Origin: Branchiostoma floridae
Lineage: Eukaryota > Chordata > Leptocardii > Amphioxiformes > Branchiostomatidae
Assembly (NCBI RefSeq): GCF_000003815.2
Contig: NC_049985.1
Span: forward strand, 1,579,410 to 1,643,409
Length of the DNA: 64,000 nt
Direction: 5' to 3'
Shown: piece by piece, positions 1 to 10,958 of the stretch
Layout: every line of letters starts with the position of its first letter
How positions within the stretch are numbered: the first letter of the stretch is position 1
The notes under the pieces: model-generated
The model's input: only the letters and a program-made list of their open reading frames with translations
The model's database searches: none
What the model was told of the DNA's origin: nothing
Translations under genes and position numbers: made by a program

Positions 1-1573
1 TGGTACCATTCACTCCCACAGTCACTCTTCCACCTGACTCAGCACTTGCAATCAGCCCAGATGGGAGAGTGACAAGGATATTTGGAGGAGGCATTCCTGA
101 AGCTTCACAGACCAAATACAGAGTCTCCCCCTGCGCTAATGCACTGTTGCTTACCTTAAACCTCACAATCGCAGGCTTTTTCGACATCATGCCATCAGAA
201 TGTGCGGCAGTGGATAAGCCCGACATGACTGATGTTATAGTTTCTACCTCAACAAACTGTCCGTCAGATGTCCTCAGCCTTTTGAACATCATACCGTCAG
301 TGTGGGCGGCAGATGTTAAAACTATGACATCAGAGGTCTCCACAAGGCTAGTGGATACGACTGGCATGGCCGATGTTGGGATTTCTATCACCACAAATAG
401 GTTGACATATGCAAAGCCAAGTGAATTTCTCGCAGTACAGATGTACTTACCAGCATCAGCTGCAGTAACATTAGTTACGATGAAAGTACCGTTCACTCCC
501 ACAGTCACTCTCCCACTTGACTCAACAGTCGCTTTCAGTCCAGGTGGGAGGGTGACTGTGATGTCTGGTTTAGGGATACCTGAAGCTGCACAGACCAAAT
601 GGAGAGTTTCTCCCAGCATCAGTCTGTTGCCTTTGATGTTTTCAAAGCTCACAATCTTTGGTTTTGTACAGATTAGATCGTCTGGATCTATTTCGTCCAG
701 TTTTCTCCCGTGGAGGTTGCTAGGTTCTTGACACGTTATTTTGTTATTGAATTTAAAGGTTTTCTTGACATCTACCATCCTACAATCGCAATTCCATGGG
801 TTTTCATCCAGGCGTAACGTTTTAAGATTAGTTAGATTTGAGAATTCCCCAGGTTGAATGTCACGTAATTGATTACTTGATAGCTCCAAAGAGCGAAGTC
901 TGGGCAAATCTGAAAATGTGCCAGTCTTGATGTCAGTTATTTGGTTGTTGTGCAGCGACAAACCCTTGAGACGTCGTTTATTTGTGAATGTACCTGGAAG
1001 GACTTTAGTTAGGCTGTTGGAGTTTAGGCTCAAACTATAAAGCCCCGTTAGATTCCGGAATGTACCGAGCGGAATTTTAGTTATTTTGTTGTTACCTAGG
1101 TTCAGAGATCTTAGCCTTGATAAACATGTAAATATACCAGCAAAACATGAAAATGTACCAGGATCAATGTTGGTTATCTTGTTGCCGTTCAGGGACAGCT
1201 CTTGGAGCTGGAATAGACGCGAAAATGTACCAGGCTGAATGTAAGTTATCTTGTTATCTGACAGTGACAACTTTTGGAGCTGGCTAACACCCGAAAACGC
1301 CCACTTGTGGACTTCAGAAATCTCATTCTTACTTACATATAACTCCTTCAACTTTGAGTACATTGAGAATCCATGTCTTCTTAAGTTTGTGATAGAATTG
1401 CGGTACAGCATAAGGCTGGTGATGGTTCTAGGCAGGTTCAGAGGAACACGGGAGTAGCCCCTACCGGCGCAATTGCAGGCTGATGGACAGCTGCTGCCGC
1501 AGAGTAGGGTCTGTCCAGCTTCCCGCAAAATGATGATCAGAAGGACCAGGAGTGTCGCCAGCTTGTTCGCCAT
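1..1573 (-). CDS. LRR-Ig transmembrane receptor, copy 1 (C-terminus beyond left edge)
   Basis: This is an intronless open frame from an ATG at 1573 down to the window edge. Checking triplets by hand found no stop in 524 codons. It aligns without net gaps to the complete paralog (position 1 matches 9155, 1573 matches 10727). It encodes a signal peptide, LRRNT cysteines, eight leucine-rich repeats of the LxxLxLxxNxI type, a cysteine-rich LRRCT (NPWNCDC), a first Ig domain, the Thr/Ser-rich linker and the start of a second Ig domain. The membrane segment and tail would lie outside. Proteins of this build are expanded in amphioxus and are taken to be cell-surface recognition or adhesion receptors; the ligand is unknown. 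The ATG is the first in frame after a possible 3' splice site (GTAG, then GAAATG). Divergence from copy 2 is uneven: near identity over the first LRRs, many changes in the Ig1-Ig2 linker. Confidence 0.85.
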   Translation of the reverse strand, partial: MANKLATLLVLLIIILREAGQTLLCGSSCPSACNCAGRGYSRVPLNLPRTITSLMLYRNSITNLRRHGFSMYSKLKELYVSKNEISEVHKWAFSGVSQLQKLSLSDNKITYIQPGTFSRLFQLQELSLNGNKITNIDPGTFSCFAGIFTCLSRLRSLNLGNNKITKIPLGTFRNLTGLYSLSLNSNSLTKVLPGTFTNKRRLKGLSLHNNQITDIKTGTFSDLPRLRSLELSSNQLRDIQPGEFSNLTNLKTLRLDENPWNCDCRMVDVKKTFKFNNKITCQEPSNLHGRKLDEIDPDDLICTKPKIVSFENIKGNRLMLGETLHLVCAASGIPKPDITVTLPPGLKATVESSGRVTVGVNGTFIVTNVTAADAGKYICTARNSLGFAYVNLFVVIEIPTSAMPVVSTSLVETSDVIVLTSAAHTDGMMFKRLRTSDGQFVEVETITSVMSGLSTAAHSDGMMSKKPAIVRFKVSNSALAQGETLYLVCEASGMPPPNILVTLPSGLIASAESGGRVTVGVNGT

Positions 1574-1626
1574 TTCCTACGTATCAACATGAGTTACATC
1601 GTAATACATCTTGGAATATTATATAG

Positions 1627-1671
1627 TTATCTTGCAACTAACGGTGAACAAATTGCCAGCTTGTTTGCCAT
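1627..1671 (-). promoter_or_regulatory. Upstream ORF repeating the receptor's first six codons (copy 1)
   Basis: A 14-codon ORF lies about 55 bp upstream of the receptor start. It begins with the same residues as the receptor (MANKLA) and then runs into a stop. It looks like a small duplication of the start-codon region. The same uORF sits before copy 2, so it predates the gene duplication. It could lower translation of the main frame if included in the mRNA. Confidence 0.5.
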
Positions 1672-1673
1672 TG

Positions 1674-3300
1674 AAGGCGCTACACTGCAATACAATGGGA
1701 ACAAGAGTTCGGAGACCTCGTACCTCCGTGAAATAGAGTTTTTGTAAATTGTTTCATCTCCCCTCTTTGTTTATAGAAATTAGCATAATCCATATTAATT
1801 GATGGTCGGTTCTACCTGATTTGCGTTTATTGTATATGTGAAAGTCCAAGAATTCGGAATGAATCCATTATGTTCATAGTATTTTATCACTCATTATGCA
1901 AATTACTTCAACACTTTTTATGAATCTATGCATAATTGATGTCAACAGACTAGCACTCATTTTGTTGTTAAGCACTTTTATGCTGCGTAAACTTTTGTGT
2001 CAATAAATATACTTTTAATTTAAGCCTATTATATCATTGACTTGATTTTCTTCCTATGTAATATGATTTTATATGTTACTTAATTTAACATTTTAGCAAC
2101 AGTTGTTAATTTCCAACATGGTGGCCATTTCATAAGCTTTCAAGCTTCTAACCACCCTCACCCAGTTGTTTCACTATTAGTTATTTTATTTGTTTGTAAT
2201 TGTTTTAATCAAGTTTTCTCTTTAAATAAAGAATAAACAATGAAATAGATAACAGCGAAAACACAGAAAACAGACATGTCAAAAACACTATCTCTGCATG
2301 AATTGTTAACCTCTTACGTGGACTTCTTTTCATGAGCAACTAGTTGTGGGAAAATGTGCAAAAGGCTGTGAACTGTATACTTCCTGTTAGTCGCAAGACT
2401 GACATTCATTGTACCCTTCTCAATGCCCCTGCTGTTCCAAAATGAAATGTTAGGGGCTCAAACTTGTTACACCATGTCCTGATGTCCTCAGCTACCTTCC
2501 ACCTCAATGTCAAGACGACCTCATGTACGGGACAGGAAATACATTACAACTACAAAGATGAAATATTTTCATCAATTAATCGAATTTCCTCCCATTTTGC
2601 ATAATTTACATTTCACTTCGTACATCTTTGTCTAAGCTACCTACTTACAAAAAATCATGCCTATCCATAAGTCCCTTCTTGAGTTTTGGGCAACAATGTC
2701 CCTGCAATTCCTAAACTAGCCGCTAAGGGGTCCAAACTAATGTAACTTGTTCTGGAGCACAAAAACTATCGAACACCTAATAAATCATTGCAATCCATCT
2801 TAAGGTTCTTCACACAAGTTTACTTAAAACATAAAAATAAAACACCTTCTGAAGTACCATGGTCAACCACCAGAAGGCTAAAAAGTGCATAAAACCCTTC
2901 ACGATCACAGCACCTAACCACCATAAAAATATCATCGCAACCCATAGGTTCTTAAGATATTCACTGCACACACAAACATCCACAAAACAAACACTCCTGC
3001 TGATCCACAGCAAGCAACTAGAAGGCCGACATTCGCAGCAAATCCACATCCGCTATACACCTACTCACCATATCTAAATCAACACCACAGCAAGTCCAGA
3101 TGAAAAAAATATGACACAAAACGTGTTGACGCAGTACCAAGGTCAACCAACAGGTGGCGCAAAATCCACCTGCACCGCATCACCATCACCATCCCCACAC
3201 GTACCCACCCACCGAAAACTATTGCAAACCTTCCATCGGTTCTTGACATGTACATCACATGACCTCCATAGTGAATATGGCAACAATACCGCTATCTTCA
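1674..3300. other. AT-rich upstream DNA specific to copy 1
   Basis: No gene seen. Homology with the copy-2 flank runs from the start codon to about 1802 (10951 in copy 2) and resumes near 3308 (about 11180). Copy 1 therefore carries about 1.5 kb where copy 2 has about 0.23 kb. A degenerate repeat containing a 'taccaaggtcaacca'-like core occurs near 2856 and 3137. Confidence 0.55.
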
Positions 3301-6260
3301 AGGAAGTAACAACGTAACATCGTTGGATAACATAGAATTGGTTCTAATAAGACTGGGTGCGGAACTCAAGAAAATATTGCCACCAATGCATACATATTTC
3401 AGAATCCAGTAGAGCTTTCATCCCACATAAACCACACATGTTGTGTACAGGAGACTATTTCTTTTACAGTGCCGCACCCTTACATCATGCAATACATTCA
3501 ATTTACTTCACAATTACTATGGCCAGCAATAACAGAGACTAATCAGTCGCTGATCTGAGCTTAATTACTGATGTCGGCCTGCTCAAAACCGGGCCGACAT
3601 ATTTTCTTCTTTTTTTCTTCTCGGTTCCTACAAAGACCAAAATAAACATCAGACCAACCTGTCTTCGGCAATTTTCCTTCGGTAGATTCTTTGTGACACT
3701 TCAGCACAGATCATTGGACACGAACTCCCCTAAGTCCTGGTCGTACCTGTAATACAACGAAAACAAATTTAACTTCACGCAGACAAACCTTATGCAAGCT
3801 TTCCACTATGGATTTTGATGTTAACAATGCATTGCTATCAAATTATCAAAAAATAAGAGCAGCTTCCATCTCTATTCCTGGTGCACACTAATATAGCAGA
3901 CAGAGAATCAGCCCCCAGAATGTGCGAACACGCCTGGACCTGTTTATTAGCGTCTGGGTCTAGACCAGACGACACATGCGCAGTGTGTAGATTGATATGC
4001 GTTTACGAGGTAATCAACTGTTAAAAGAGCCCGACGCTGCCTACCCAGACGTATTATGCAAGAAATAATTTTCATTCTTGTAAAAGCATACTATAGATAC
4101 ATGTATAACATTCTTCTCAAACGTGAGCTAGACATCTCAGACACCCCTTATTTTAAAACCATCCAACTCAATTTTTAATTATTGTAATTATTGCCACCGG
4201 TGCATAACGTTACATTTATCATAAGCTGTAAAGCTCGTACACAGATAAAGTAGACCTGTCATGTGCTATTATTCCTTTCTTTCCCCACAGTACCACGCCC
4301 TTACATCAAAAGCAGACATAGAATTACTTCGGCCAGCAATAACAGAAAGTAATCAGCCGCTGTTCTATAGATCTAGTGCTGATAACTGATATCGGCTTGC
4401 ACAAAGCCAGCCCGGCATATTTTTGTGTCTATTGATCCATAATTACATCTAGCGCCCAAACAAAATATAACAGACCAACCTGTTTTCAGCAATCTTCCTT
4501 CAGTAAGGTTCTTCGTGACAGTTCAGTACAGATCATCGGACACAAACTCTCCTATATCCTGGTTTAACCTGTAATACAACGAAGTCAAATTCAACTTTTA
4601 GGCAGACCAACCTTTACAATCTTTCTGTTGGGGATTGAATCTTAACAATCCAATACTATCAAACTATAAAGCAAAACAAGTCTTAGAGCAGTTTCATTCT
4701 CTGTACCCGATCCACACTAATGTAGGAGGCAGAGATACGGTCCCACGATGTGTGAGTGGAAAGAACACGCCTGGATCTGTTTATTAGCGTCTGTGTCTAG
4801 ACCAGACGTCACATGCGCATGCGCAGTTTATAGATTGTTATGTGTTTACGTGGTAATCAACTGTTAAAAGGACCCGACGCTGCCTCTCTTGAATTTTCTT
4901 GTCTATTGATCCATAATTACAGCAAGCTCCGAAACAAAGTATAACAGACCAACCTGTTTTCAGTAGTCTTCCTCCTGTGTGTCTCTTTGTGACAGTTCAG
5001 CACTGATCATCGGACGCAAACTCCTGGGCGTACCTGTAATCGAACAACGAAGTCAAATCTAACTTATAGGCAGACCTTTTGTGATCTTTCTCCTGTGGAT
5101 TTTAAACTGAAAAATGCAATGATAGATTATCAAAATCAAGTGCAGTTCCCTTCTCTGTACCTGATTCACACTAATATAGCAGACAGAGGTACGGTCCCCC
5201 CGATGTGCGAGTTGAAAAAACACGCCTGGATCTGTTTATTAGCGTTTGGGTTTACATCGGACGACACATGCGCAGTTTATAGATTGAAATGTGCTTACGT
5301 GGTAAACAACTGTTAAAAGGGCCCCACGCTGCCTCTCTTGAATTTTCTTGTCTATTGATCCATAATTACATCAAGCCCCCCCCCCCCCCCAAAAAAAACA
5401 GACCAACCGGTCTTCAGGAGTCTTCCTTCCGCACGTTTTTCGTGACAGCTCAGCAATGATCATCAGACACAAACTCCTGGGCGTACCTGTAACACGACGA
5501 AGTCAAATTCAACTCATAGCCAGACCAACCTTTTGTGATCATTCTCTTGTGGATTTTAATCTGAAAAATGCAATGATAGATTATCNNNNNNNNNNNNNNN
5601 NNNNNNNNNNNNNNNNNNNNNNNNNNNNNNNNNNNNNNNNNNNNNNNNNNNNNNNNNNNNNNNNNNNNNNNNNNNNNNNNNNNNNNNNNNNNNNNNNNNN
5701 NNNNNNNNNNNNNNNNNNNNNNNNNNNNNNNNNNNNNNNNNNNNNNNNNNNNNNNNNNNNNNNNNNNNNNNNNNNNNNNNNNNNNNNNNNNNNNNNNNNN
5801 NNGATAATTACAGCAAGCTCCCAAACAAAATAAAACCAACCAATTAAAGCAACCTGTCTTTAGTAGTCGTCTTTCCGAAAGTTTTTTCGTGACAGTTTAG
5901 CACTGATCATCAGACACAAACTCGTGCTCGTAGCTGTAACACAACGAAGTCAAATTCAACTTATAGGCAGACCAACCTTTTGCAAGCTTTCTCCGGTGGA
6001 TTTAATCTTAAGTTGAATTATAAAAGTTAATTATCAAGTTAAATTATAGAATTAACAACATCAGTTCCCTTCTCTGTACCTGTTTCACATAAAGCAGACA
6101 GAAGCACGATCTCCACAATGTGCGAGTGGAAAAACACGCCTGGATCTGTTTATTAGCGTTTAGTAGCGCAGTTTATGGATTGATATGTGTTTACGTGGTA
6201 AACAACTGTTAAAAGGACCCGACACTGGCTATCCAGACGTATTATGTAAGAAGTGTTTTG
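3300..6260 (-). repeat. Tandem exon-like cassette array upstream of receptor copy 1 (five units)
   Basis: Units of roughly 450-820 bp repeat in the same orientation. On the minus strand each has a TATA-like stretch (TCTATAAACTGCGCATG), a conserved block, then a pyrimidine-rich tract ending in TTACAG, followed by an 80-90 bp segment that usually ends CAG/GTTGGT. These acceptor/donor-like bounded segments are 3659-3746, 4480-4568, 4954-5033, 5409-5486 (donor side weakened) and 5854-5933. All contain a short frame ending F-(V/A)-S-(D/N)-D-x-(C/Y)-stop, with one 9-bp in-frame length difference. They may be alternative 5' exons of the receptor, or remains of an unknown short gene. An assembly gap interrupts the array. 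Confidence 0.6.
5586..5802. other. Assembly gap (217 N)
   Basis: A run of 217 N lies inside the cassette array, so the number and spacing of repeat units here are uncertain. Confidence 0.99.
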
Positions 6261-7913
6261 GATTCCTAGTAAAAGCATACCTGAACAGTGACGCTATGGA
6301 TACCTGTATGGCATTCTTCAAAAAACATGGGCTAGACATCTCAGACACTCCGAACTCGTAGAGACATAGAAGACCATACCTGATCTACATGTATACCTTA
6401 GTCATTGGGTTTGCTGGTACAAGATAGAGAGAAATGGTTTGATTTGATTCGCTTCAAATAGAAATAACAGAAAGTAATCTGTGGATTCTCTTATGTTGAT
6501 AACTGATGTCGGCCTGCTCAAAGAGACATGCTTCTGTTAATTGTCTGTACATGTAACAAGCAGCACGAAAATAAAAGAAACCACCGACCTACCTTCGGTA
6601 TGTTTATTTTCTTTATTGATGTCCGTAGGCTGTGTAGAAGATAACAGACCAAGAGAATGTGTCTTGTTCTCTCCATGTCAAATGCCATGTGTATTCTCTT
6701 TGTCTCCCTCTGCAAGGCTTGTATATGGCCTTCTTCGGACAATATTGACCATGGTAAAGTTCTAATTGATATAAGCCCTACAGCGTGGCTAATCAGTCCT
6801 ATACGAGAAATAAGCTGGCCATGGCATTTCTTATACCTACAGACTGCTGAATGGACAAAGCAATAAATTATTACCCCTGAGAAGGTTCACCTCGTCTCCG
6901 AGACAGAAATGAGGACCAGAAACACTGATAGTGTGTCAAGATTGCTTTATTTCCATAGTAGGTGAATGTTCTTTAATTACTGCTCTGCAACTGACATCCT
7001 TGGAATTTTAAGATAGCAAAGTAAATGCTAAAGTGTTCAAGATATTAAAGTCGACAAATATTAAAAAACTCGAACACAACTCATAAGATTTGCTTGTCAA
7101 GCGCTAGCGTTATAGATGCAGACACATGAACATCAGGTTCCTGATATGAATACGAAGTTACAAATATGTTTTTCTCAAATAAATACATCATGTTGCCTTC
7201 AAATGCCGTAAAGTGAACCAATAGGTGCAATAAAGGTAGCTTGGTAATTGTTCATAATATACCCCTCCTTTACATCCTTTATATCCTTTACATCCTTTAT
7301 ATTTACACAATTAAGATCTACTTTACTCATTAATAACATTTAAAAGGTAACCTTTTCACGAACATAATTTTTTTTTGCTTTTTGGTTTTCAATGACATCA
7401 ATTTTTTGTTAGGAAATGTTAAGTCATCCAAGATATCATTCCGACCTAGATATCGTCAGAACACTACAGATGGTCATAAAGCCCCTCTAGTTTTTTTCTA
7501 CTTTAAGTTTTTTTCTACAATTCTCAAATCTTTTTCAACTCTTGACGTTACGACTATTTCACTGCACACTATAATCCAAGATTGCTACGCTACTCTGTAA
7601 CCCGCTAATAAGTTTCAAATCACCCTTACACGCTCTGCTGACTCTTGGAACTTGAATGTTACTTTTACAAAAAGTTCATAAACATGTCAAATAAGGATCT
7701 GCAAAAATATGTTTGCATGTTGGTCAGAGTTACAGACAAACCATCTTCACCTCAATATTCCGAAGATTTCATCTATTTGAAACTGACTTCCTGAAATAAA
7801 GGAATAGATAGAAAATTCCTCATTTACCTTTGTACCGTTACATGTAGTTGAGGTTTTAGATTTTCGACTTCAAGATACATTCTTTATGATTTCTTCGGGT
7901 AGTACAGTACTCG

Positions 7914-7959
<46 letters not shown>

Positions 7960-8024
7960 CGCACACGCACACACACACAAACAAACGCACCTTCTGACTC
8001 ACATACATGTACATACATGCACGT
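6260..8024. other. Intergenic region and 3' flank of receptor copy 2
   Basis: No coding gene seen. Around 6503-6610 is the outer end of the upstream block, with an AAG/GTAGGT donor-like site on the minus strand near 6596; the paralogous stretch is at 13925-14020. The complement of tttatt at 6946-6951 is an AATAAA on the minus strand, about 1.07 kb beyond the receptor stop, and could end its transcript. Confidence 0.5.
7916..7979. repeat. (CA)n microsatellite
   Basis: Nearly uninterrupted CA dinucleotides, becoming CACG-interrupted towards 7979, about 45 bp past the receptor stop codon and therefore probably in its 3' UTR. Confidence 0.95.
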
Positions 8025-10727
8025 TCATTCTTCATCATTATTCTCATAGATCAAACAAGAAGCAGTAGCTGCCGTTTTCTCATTATCTGCCTCATAGATA
8101 TCATGAGAATCCTGAGACTCTGGTTTCTCACTGTCTTTCTTGTAAATAGAGTTAGATGCAGAAGATTCTGCTTTCTGGTCATCATTTCCTTGGACGATAT
8201 GAGAAGCCTGAGACTCTGGTTTCTCATTGTCAGTCTTGTAGATGGATTGAGATGCAGCACACTGTGCTTTATCATCTTCATGACCATAAATAACCTCAGC
8301 AGAAGCATACAGCACTGCTTCGTCTTTAACGGTATTCTCGGTAACATGAGAGTTACCATGGTCTGTTTCCTTCACATGTCTGTTCTCATGGCTGGGATCA
8401 GAATTAGCAGCTGCTGCTTTTTCATGGCCATCAGGACCAATGTTATTAGAACTAGCAGCTTCTGCTTCTTTTTTAGGCATAGAAATAATGAGCTTCTCAT
8501 CCTCCAAGTCAGACATACCCTTCCCATACTCGATGTTTTCTAGTTCATGTCTAACTGTCATTGACTTTGAGGCCAACACAGCTTTTGGTGCACATACTGA
8601 TTGTTCTTTTGAACCTACAGGACCTCTAAGAGGACCAGCCTGGTCTTCACCATACATGACGTTTACTAGTTCATGGACTGTTACTGGCTTTGGGGCCGAC
8701 GCTGCACATACCACTGATTCTTCTTTTGGATCTACAGCACCTTTAAGAGGGCTAGTGAGGATGGCTACGAGAGATTCGGGGTCCTCATACACCTTTTCAG
8801 GCGCATCGACCTGATCTCCTGAGGTATTGAGCGACTTGTTAGCCACGTCGTCTGTACGGGTATCAATTGTTGGTGCTGATGGTGCGTGGGCTTTTTTCTG
8901 TCTTTTTTTCTTCCAAAAAGCAAGAAAAAGGGCAAGAGAAATCATTATGACTCCGCCAGTAGTGGCAAGACCGATAGCTGGGGGCAGAGGAAATTTTGTT
9001 GGATCGCCTTCTGAATGGCCAAGTGGGGGTGAAGTTGAATTATATGTGGCGGTTTGGACATCAACAAACACTTTGGCCGACGCCGAGCCCTCAGGGTTTG
9101 TTGCAATGCAGATGTACTGACCAGCATCTGCTGCAGTAACATTAGTTATGGTGATGGTACCATTCACTCCCACAGTCACTCTTCCACCTGACTCAGCACT
9201 TGCAATCAGCCCAGATGGGAGAGTGACAAGGATATTTGGAGGAGGCATTCCTGAAGCTTCACAGACCAAATACAGAGTCTCCCCCTGCGCTAATGCACTG
9301 TTGCTTACCTTAAACCTCACAATCGCAGGCTTTTTCGACACCATGCCATCAGACTGTGCGGCAGTGGATAAGCCCGACATGACTGATGTTATAGTTTCTG
9401 TCTCAACAAACAGTCTGTCAGATGTCGTTAGCCTTTTGAACATCACACCGTCAGTGTGCGAGGCAGATGTTACAGCTATGACATCTGAGGTCTCCACAAG
9501 GTCAGTGGATACAACTGACATGGCCGATGTTGGGATTTCTACCACCACAAATAGGTTGACATATGCAAAGCCAACTAGATTTCTCGCAGTACAGATGTAC
9601 TTACCAGCATCAGCTGCAGTAACATTAGTTACTATGAAAGTACCGTTCACTCCCACGGTCACTCTCCCTCCTGACTCAACAGTCGCTTTCAGTCCAGGTG
9701 GGAGGGTGACTGTGATGTCTGGTGTAGGGATACCTGAAGCTGCACAGACCAAATGGAGAGTTTCTCCCGGCACCAGTCTGTTGCCCTTGATGTTTTCAAA
9801 ACTCACAATCTTTGGTTTTTTACAGATTAGATTGTTTGGATCAATTTCGTCTAGTTTTCTTCCGTGGAGGTTGCTAGGTTCTTGACAAGTTATTTTGTTA
9901 TTGAATTTAAAGGTTTTCTTGACATCTACCATCCTACAATCGCAATTCCATGGGTTTTCATCCAGGCGTAACGTTTTAAGATTAGTTAGATTTGAGAGTG
10001 CCCCAGGTTCAATGTCACGTAATTGATTACTTGATAGATCCAAAAGATGAAGTCTGGGCAAATCTGAAAATGTGCCAATCTTGAAATCAGTTATTTGGTT
10101 GTTGCGCAGCGACAAATGCTTGAGACGTCGTTTATTTGTGAATGTACCTGGAAGGACTGTAGTTAGGCTGTTGGAGTTTAGGCTCAAACTAGAAAGCCCC
10201 GTTAGATTCCGGAATGTACCGAGCGGAATTTTAGTTATTTTGTTGTTACCTAGGATCAGAGATCTTAGCCTTGATAAACATGTAAATATACCAGCAAAAC
10301 ATGAAAATGTACCAGGATCAATGTTGGTTATCTTGTTGCCGTTCAGGGACAGCTCTTGGAGCTGGAATAGACGCGAAAATGTACCAGGCTGAATGTACGT
10401 TATCTTGTTATCTGACAGTGACAACTTTTGGAGCTGGCTAACACCCGAAAACGCCCACTTGTGGACTTCAGAAATCTCATTCTTACTTACATATAACTCC
10501 TTCAACTTTGAGTACATTGAGAATCCATGTCTTCTTAAGTTTGTGATAGAATTGCGGTACAGCTTAAGGCTGGTGATGGTTCTAGGCAGGTTCAGAGGAA
10601 CACGGGAGTAGCCCCTACCGACGCAATTGCAGGCTGATGGACAGCTGCTGCCGCAGAGTAGGGTCTGTCCAGCTTCCCGCAAAATGATGATCAGAAGGAC
10701 CAGGAGTGTCGCCAGCTTGTTCGCCAT
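8025..10727 (-). CDS. LRR-Ig transmembrane receptor, copy 2 (complete, 900 aa)
   Basis: This is a complete intronless frame. In order: signal peptide (1-24), LRRNT cysteines (C25, C29, C33, C35), eight LRRs (about 51-250; the fourth carries a CFAGIFTC insertion), LRRCT (259-303, NPWNCDC), Ig-like domain 1 (305-396, C328 and C379 with the DAGKYIC motif), a Ser/Thr-rich linker (397-463), Ig-like domain 2 (466-558, C489 and C540, DAGQYIC), a short stalk, one membrane helix (583-605) followed by a KKKR stop-transfer, and a 295-residue acidic tail. The tail has nine tyrosines (647, 692, 734, 807, 814, 830, 862, 878, 894), several in degenerate repeats such as SIYKTDNEKPES. YENN at the C-terminus fits the YxNx pattern bound by Grb2-type SH2 domains. 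This suggests a surface receptor with phosphotyrosine signalling; ligand and pathway are unknown. No classical ITIM is seen. Confidence 0.93.
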   Translation of the reverse strand: MANKLATLLVLLIIILREAGQTLLCGSSCPSACNCVGRGYSRVPLNLPRTITSLKLYRNSITNLRRHGFSMYSKLKELYVSKNEISEVHKWAFSGVSQLQKLSLSDNKITYIQPGTFSRLFQLQELSLNGNKITNIDPGTFSCFAGIFTCLSRLRSLILGNNKITKIPLGTFRNLTGLSSLSLNSNSLTTVLPGTFTNKRRLKHLSLRNNQITDFKIGTFSDLPRLHLLDLSSNQLRDIEPGALSNLTNLKTLRLDENPWNCDCRMVDVKKTFKFNNKITCQEPSNLHGRKLDEIDPNNLICKKPKIVSFENIKGNRLVPGETLHLVCAASGIPTPDITVTLPPGLKATVESGGRVTVGVNGTFIVTNVTAADAGKYICTARNLVGFAYVNLFVVVEIPTSAMSVVSTDLVETSDVIAVTSASHTDGVMFKRLTTSDRLFVETETITSVMSGLSTAAQSDGMVSKKPAIVRFKVSNSALAQGETLYLVCEASGMPPPNILVTLPSGLIASAESGGRVTVGVNGTITITNVTAADAGQYICIATNPEGSASAKVFVDVQTATYNSTSPPLGHSEGDPTKFPLPPAIGLATTGGVIMISLALFLAFWKKKRQKKAHAPSAPTIDTRTDDVANKSLNTSGDQVDAPEKVYEDPESLVAILTSPLKGAVDPKEESVVCAASAPKPVTVHELVNVMYGEDQAGPLRGPVGSKEQSVCAPKAVLASKSMTVRHELENIEYGKGMSDLEDEKLIISMPKKEAEAASSNNIGPDGHEKAAAANSDPSHENRHVKETDHGNSHVTENTVKDEAVLYASAEVIYGHEDDKAQCAASQSIYKTDNEKPESQASHIVQGNDDQKAESSASNSIYKKDSEKPESQDSHDIYEADNEKTAATASCLIYENNDEE

Positions 10728-10780
10728 TTCCTACGTATCAACATGAGTTACATCGTAATACATTTTGGAATATTACATAG

Positions 10781-10825
10781 TTATCTTGCAACTAACGGTA
10801 AACAAATTGCCAGCTTGTTTGCCAT
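10781..10825 (-). promoter_or_regulatory. Upstream ORF repeating the receptor's first six codons (copy 2)
   Basis: A 14-codon ORF starts 98 bp upstream of the copy-2 start codon, begins MANKLA like the receptor and stops at 10781. It is the counterpart of 1627-1671. Confidence 0.5.
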
Positions 10826-10958
10826 TGAAGGAGCTACACTGCAATACAATGGGAACAAGAGTTCGGAGACCTCGTACCTCCGTGAAATGGAGATGTAAAT
10901 TGTTTCCTCTCCACTCCTTGTTTATGGAAATTAGCATAATCCATTTTAATTGACTTTT

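Noticed and set aside
5450-5839. Open frames of 125-129 codons crossing the N-run
   Set aside because: Most of their length is unknown sequence, so no coding claim is possible.
7856-8068. Cys/Val and His/Thr repeat frames (also 41147-41347)
   Set aside because: Translations of CA/TG microsatellites.
9148-9885. Plus-strand frame of 245 codons (and its twin at 69-731)
   Set aside because: Shadow of the minus-strand receptor Ig region, present in both paralogs for the same reason.
1-10727. Somatic rearrangement of LRR cassettes as in lamprey VLRs
   Set aside because: Both receptor genes are complete continuous frames; no separate LRR cassettes or incomplete germline gene are seen. The upstream cassettes encode no LRRs.
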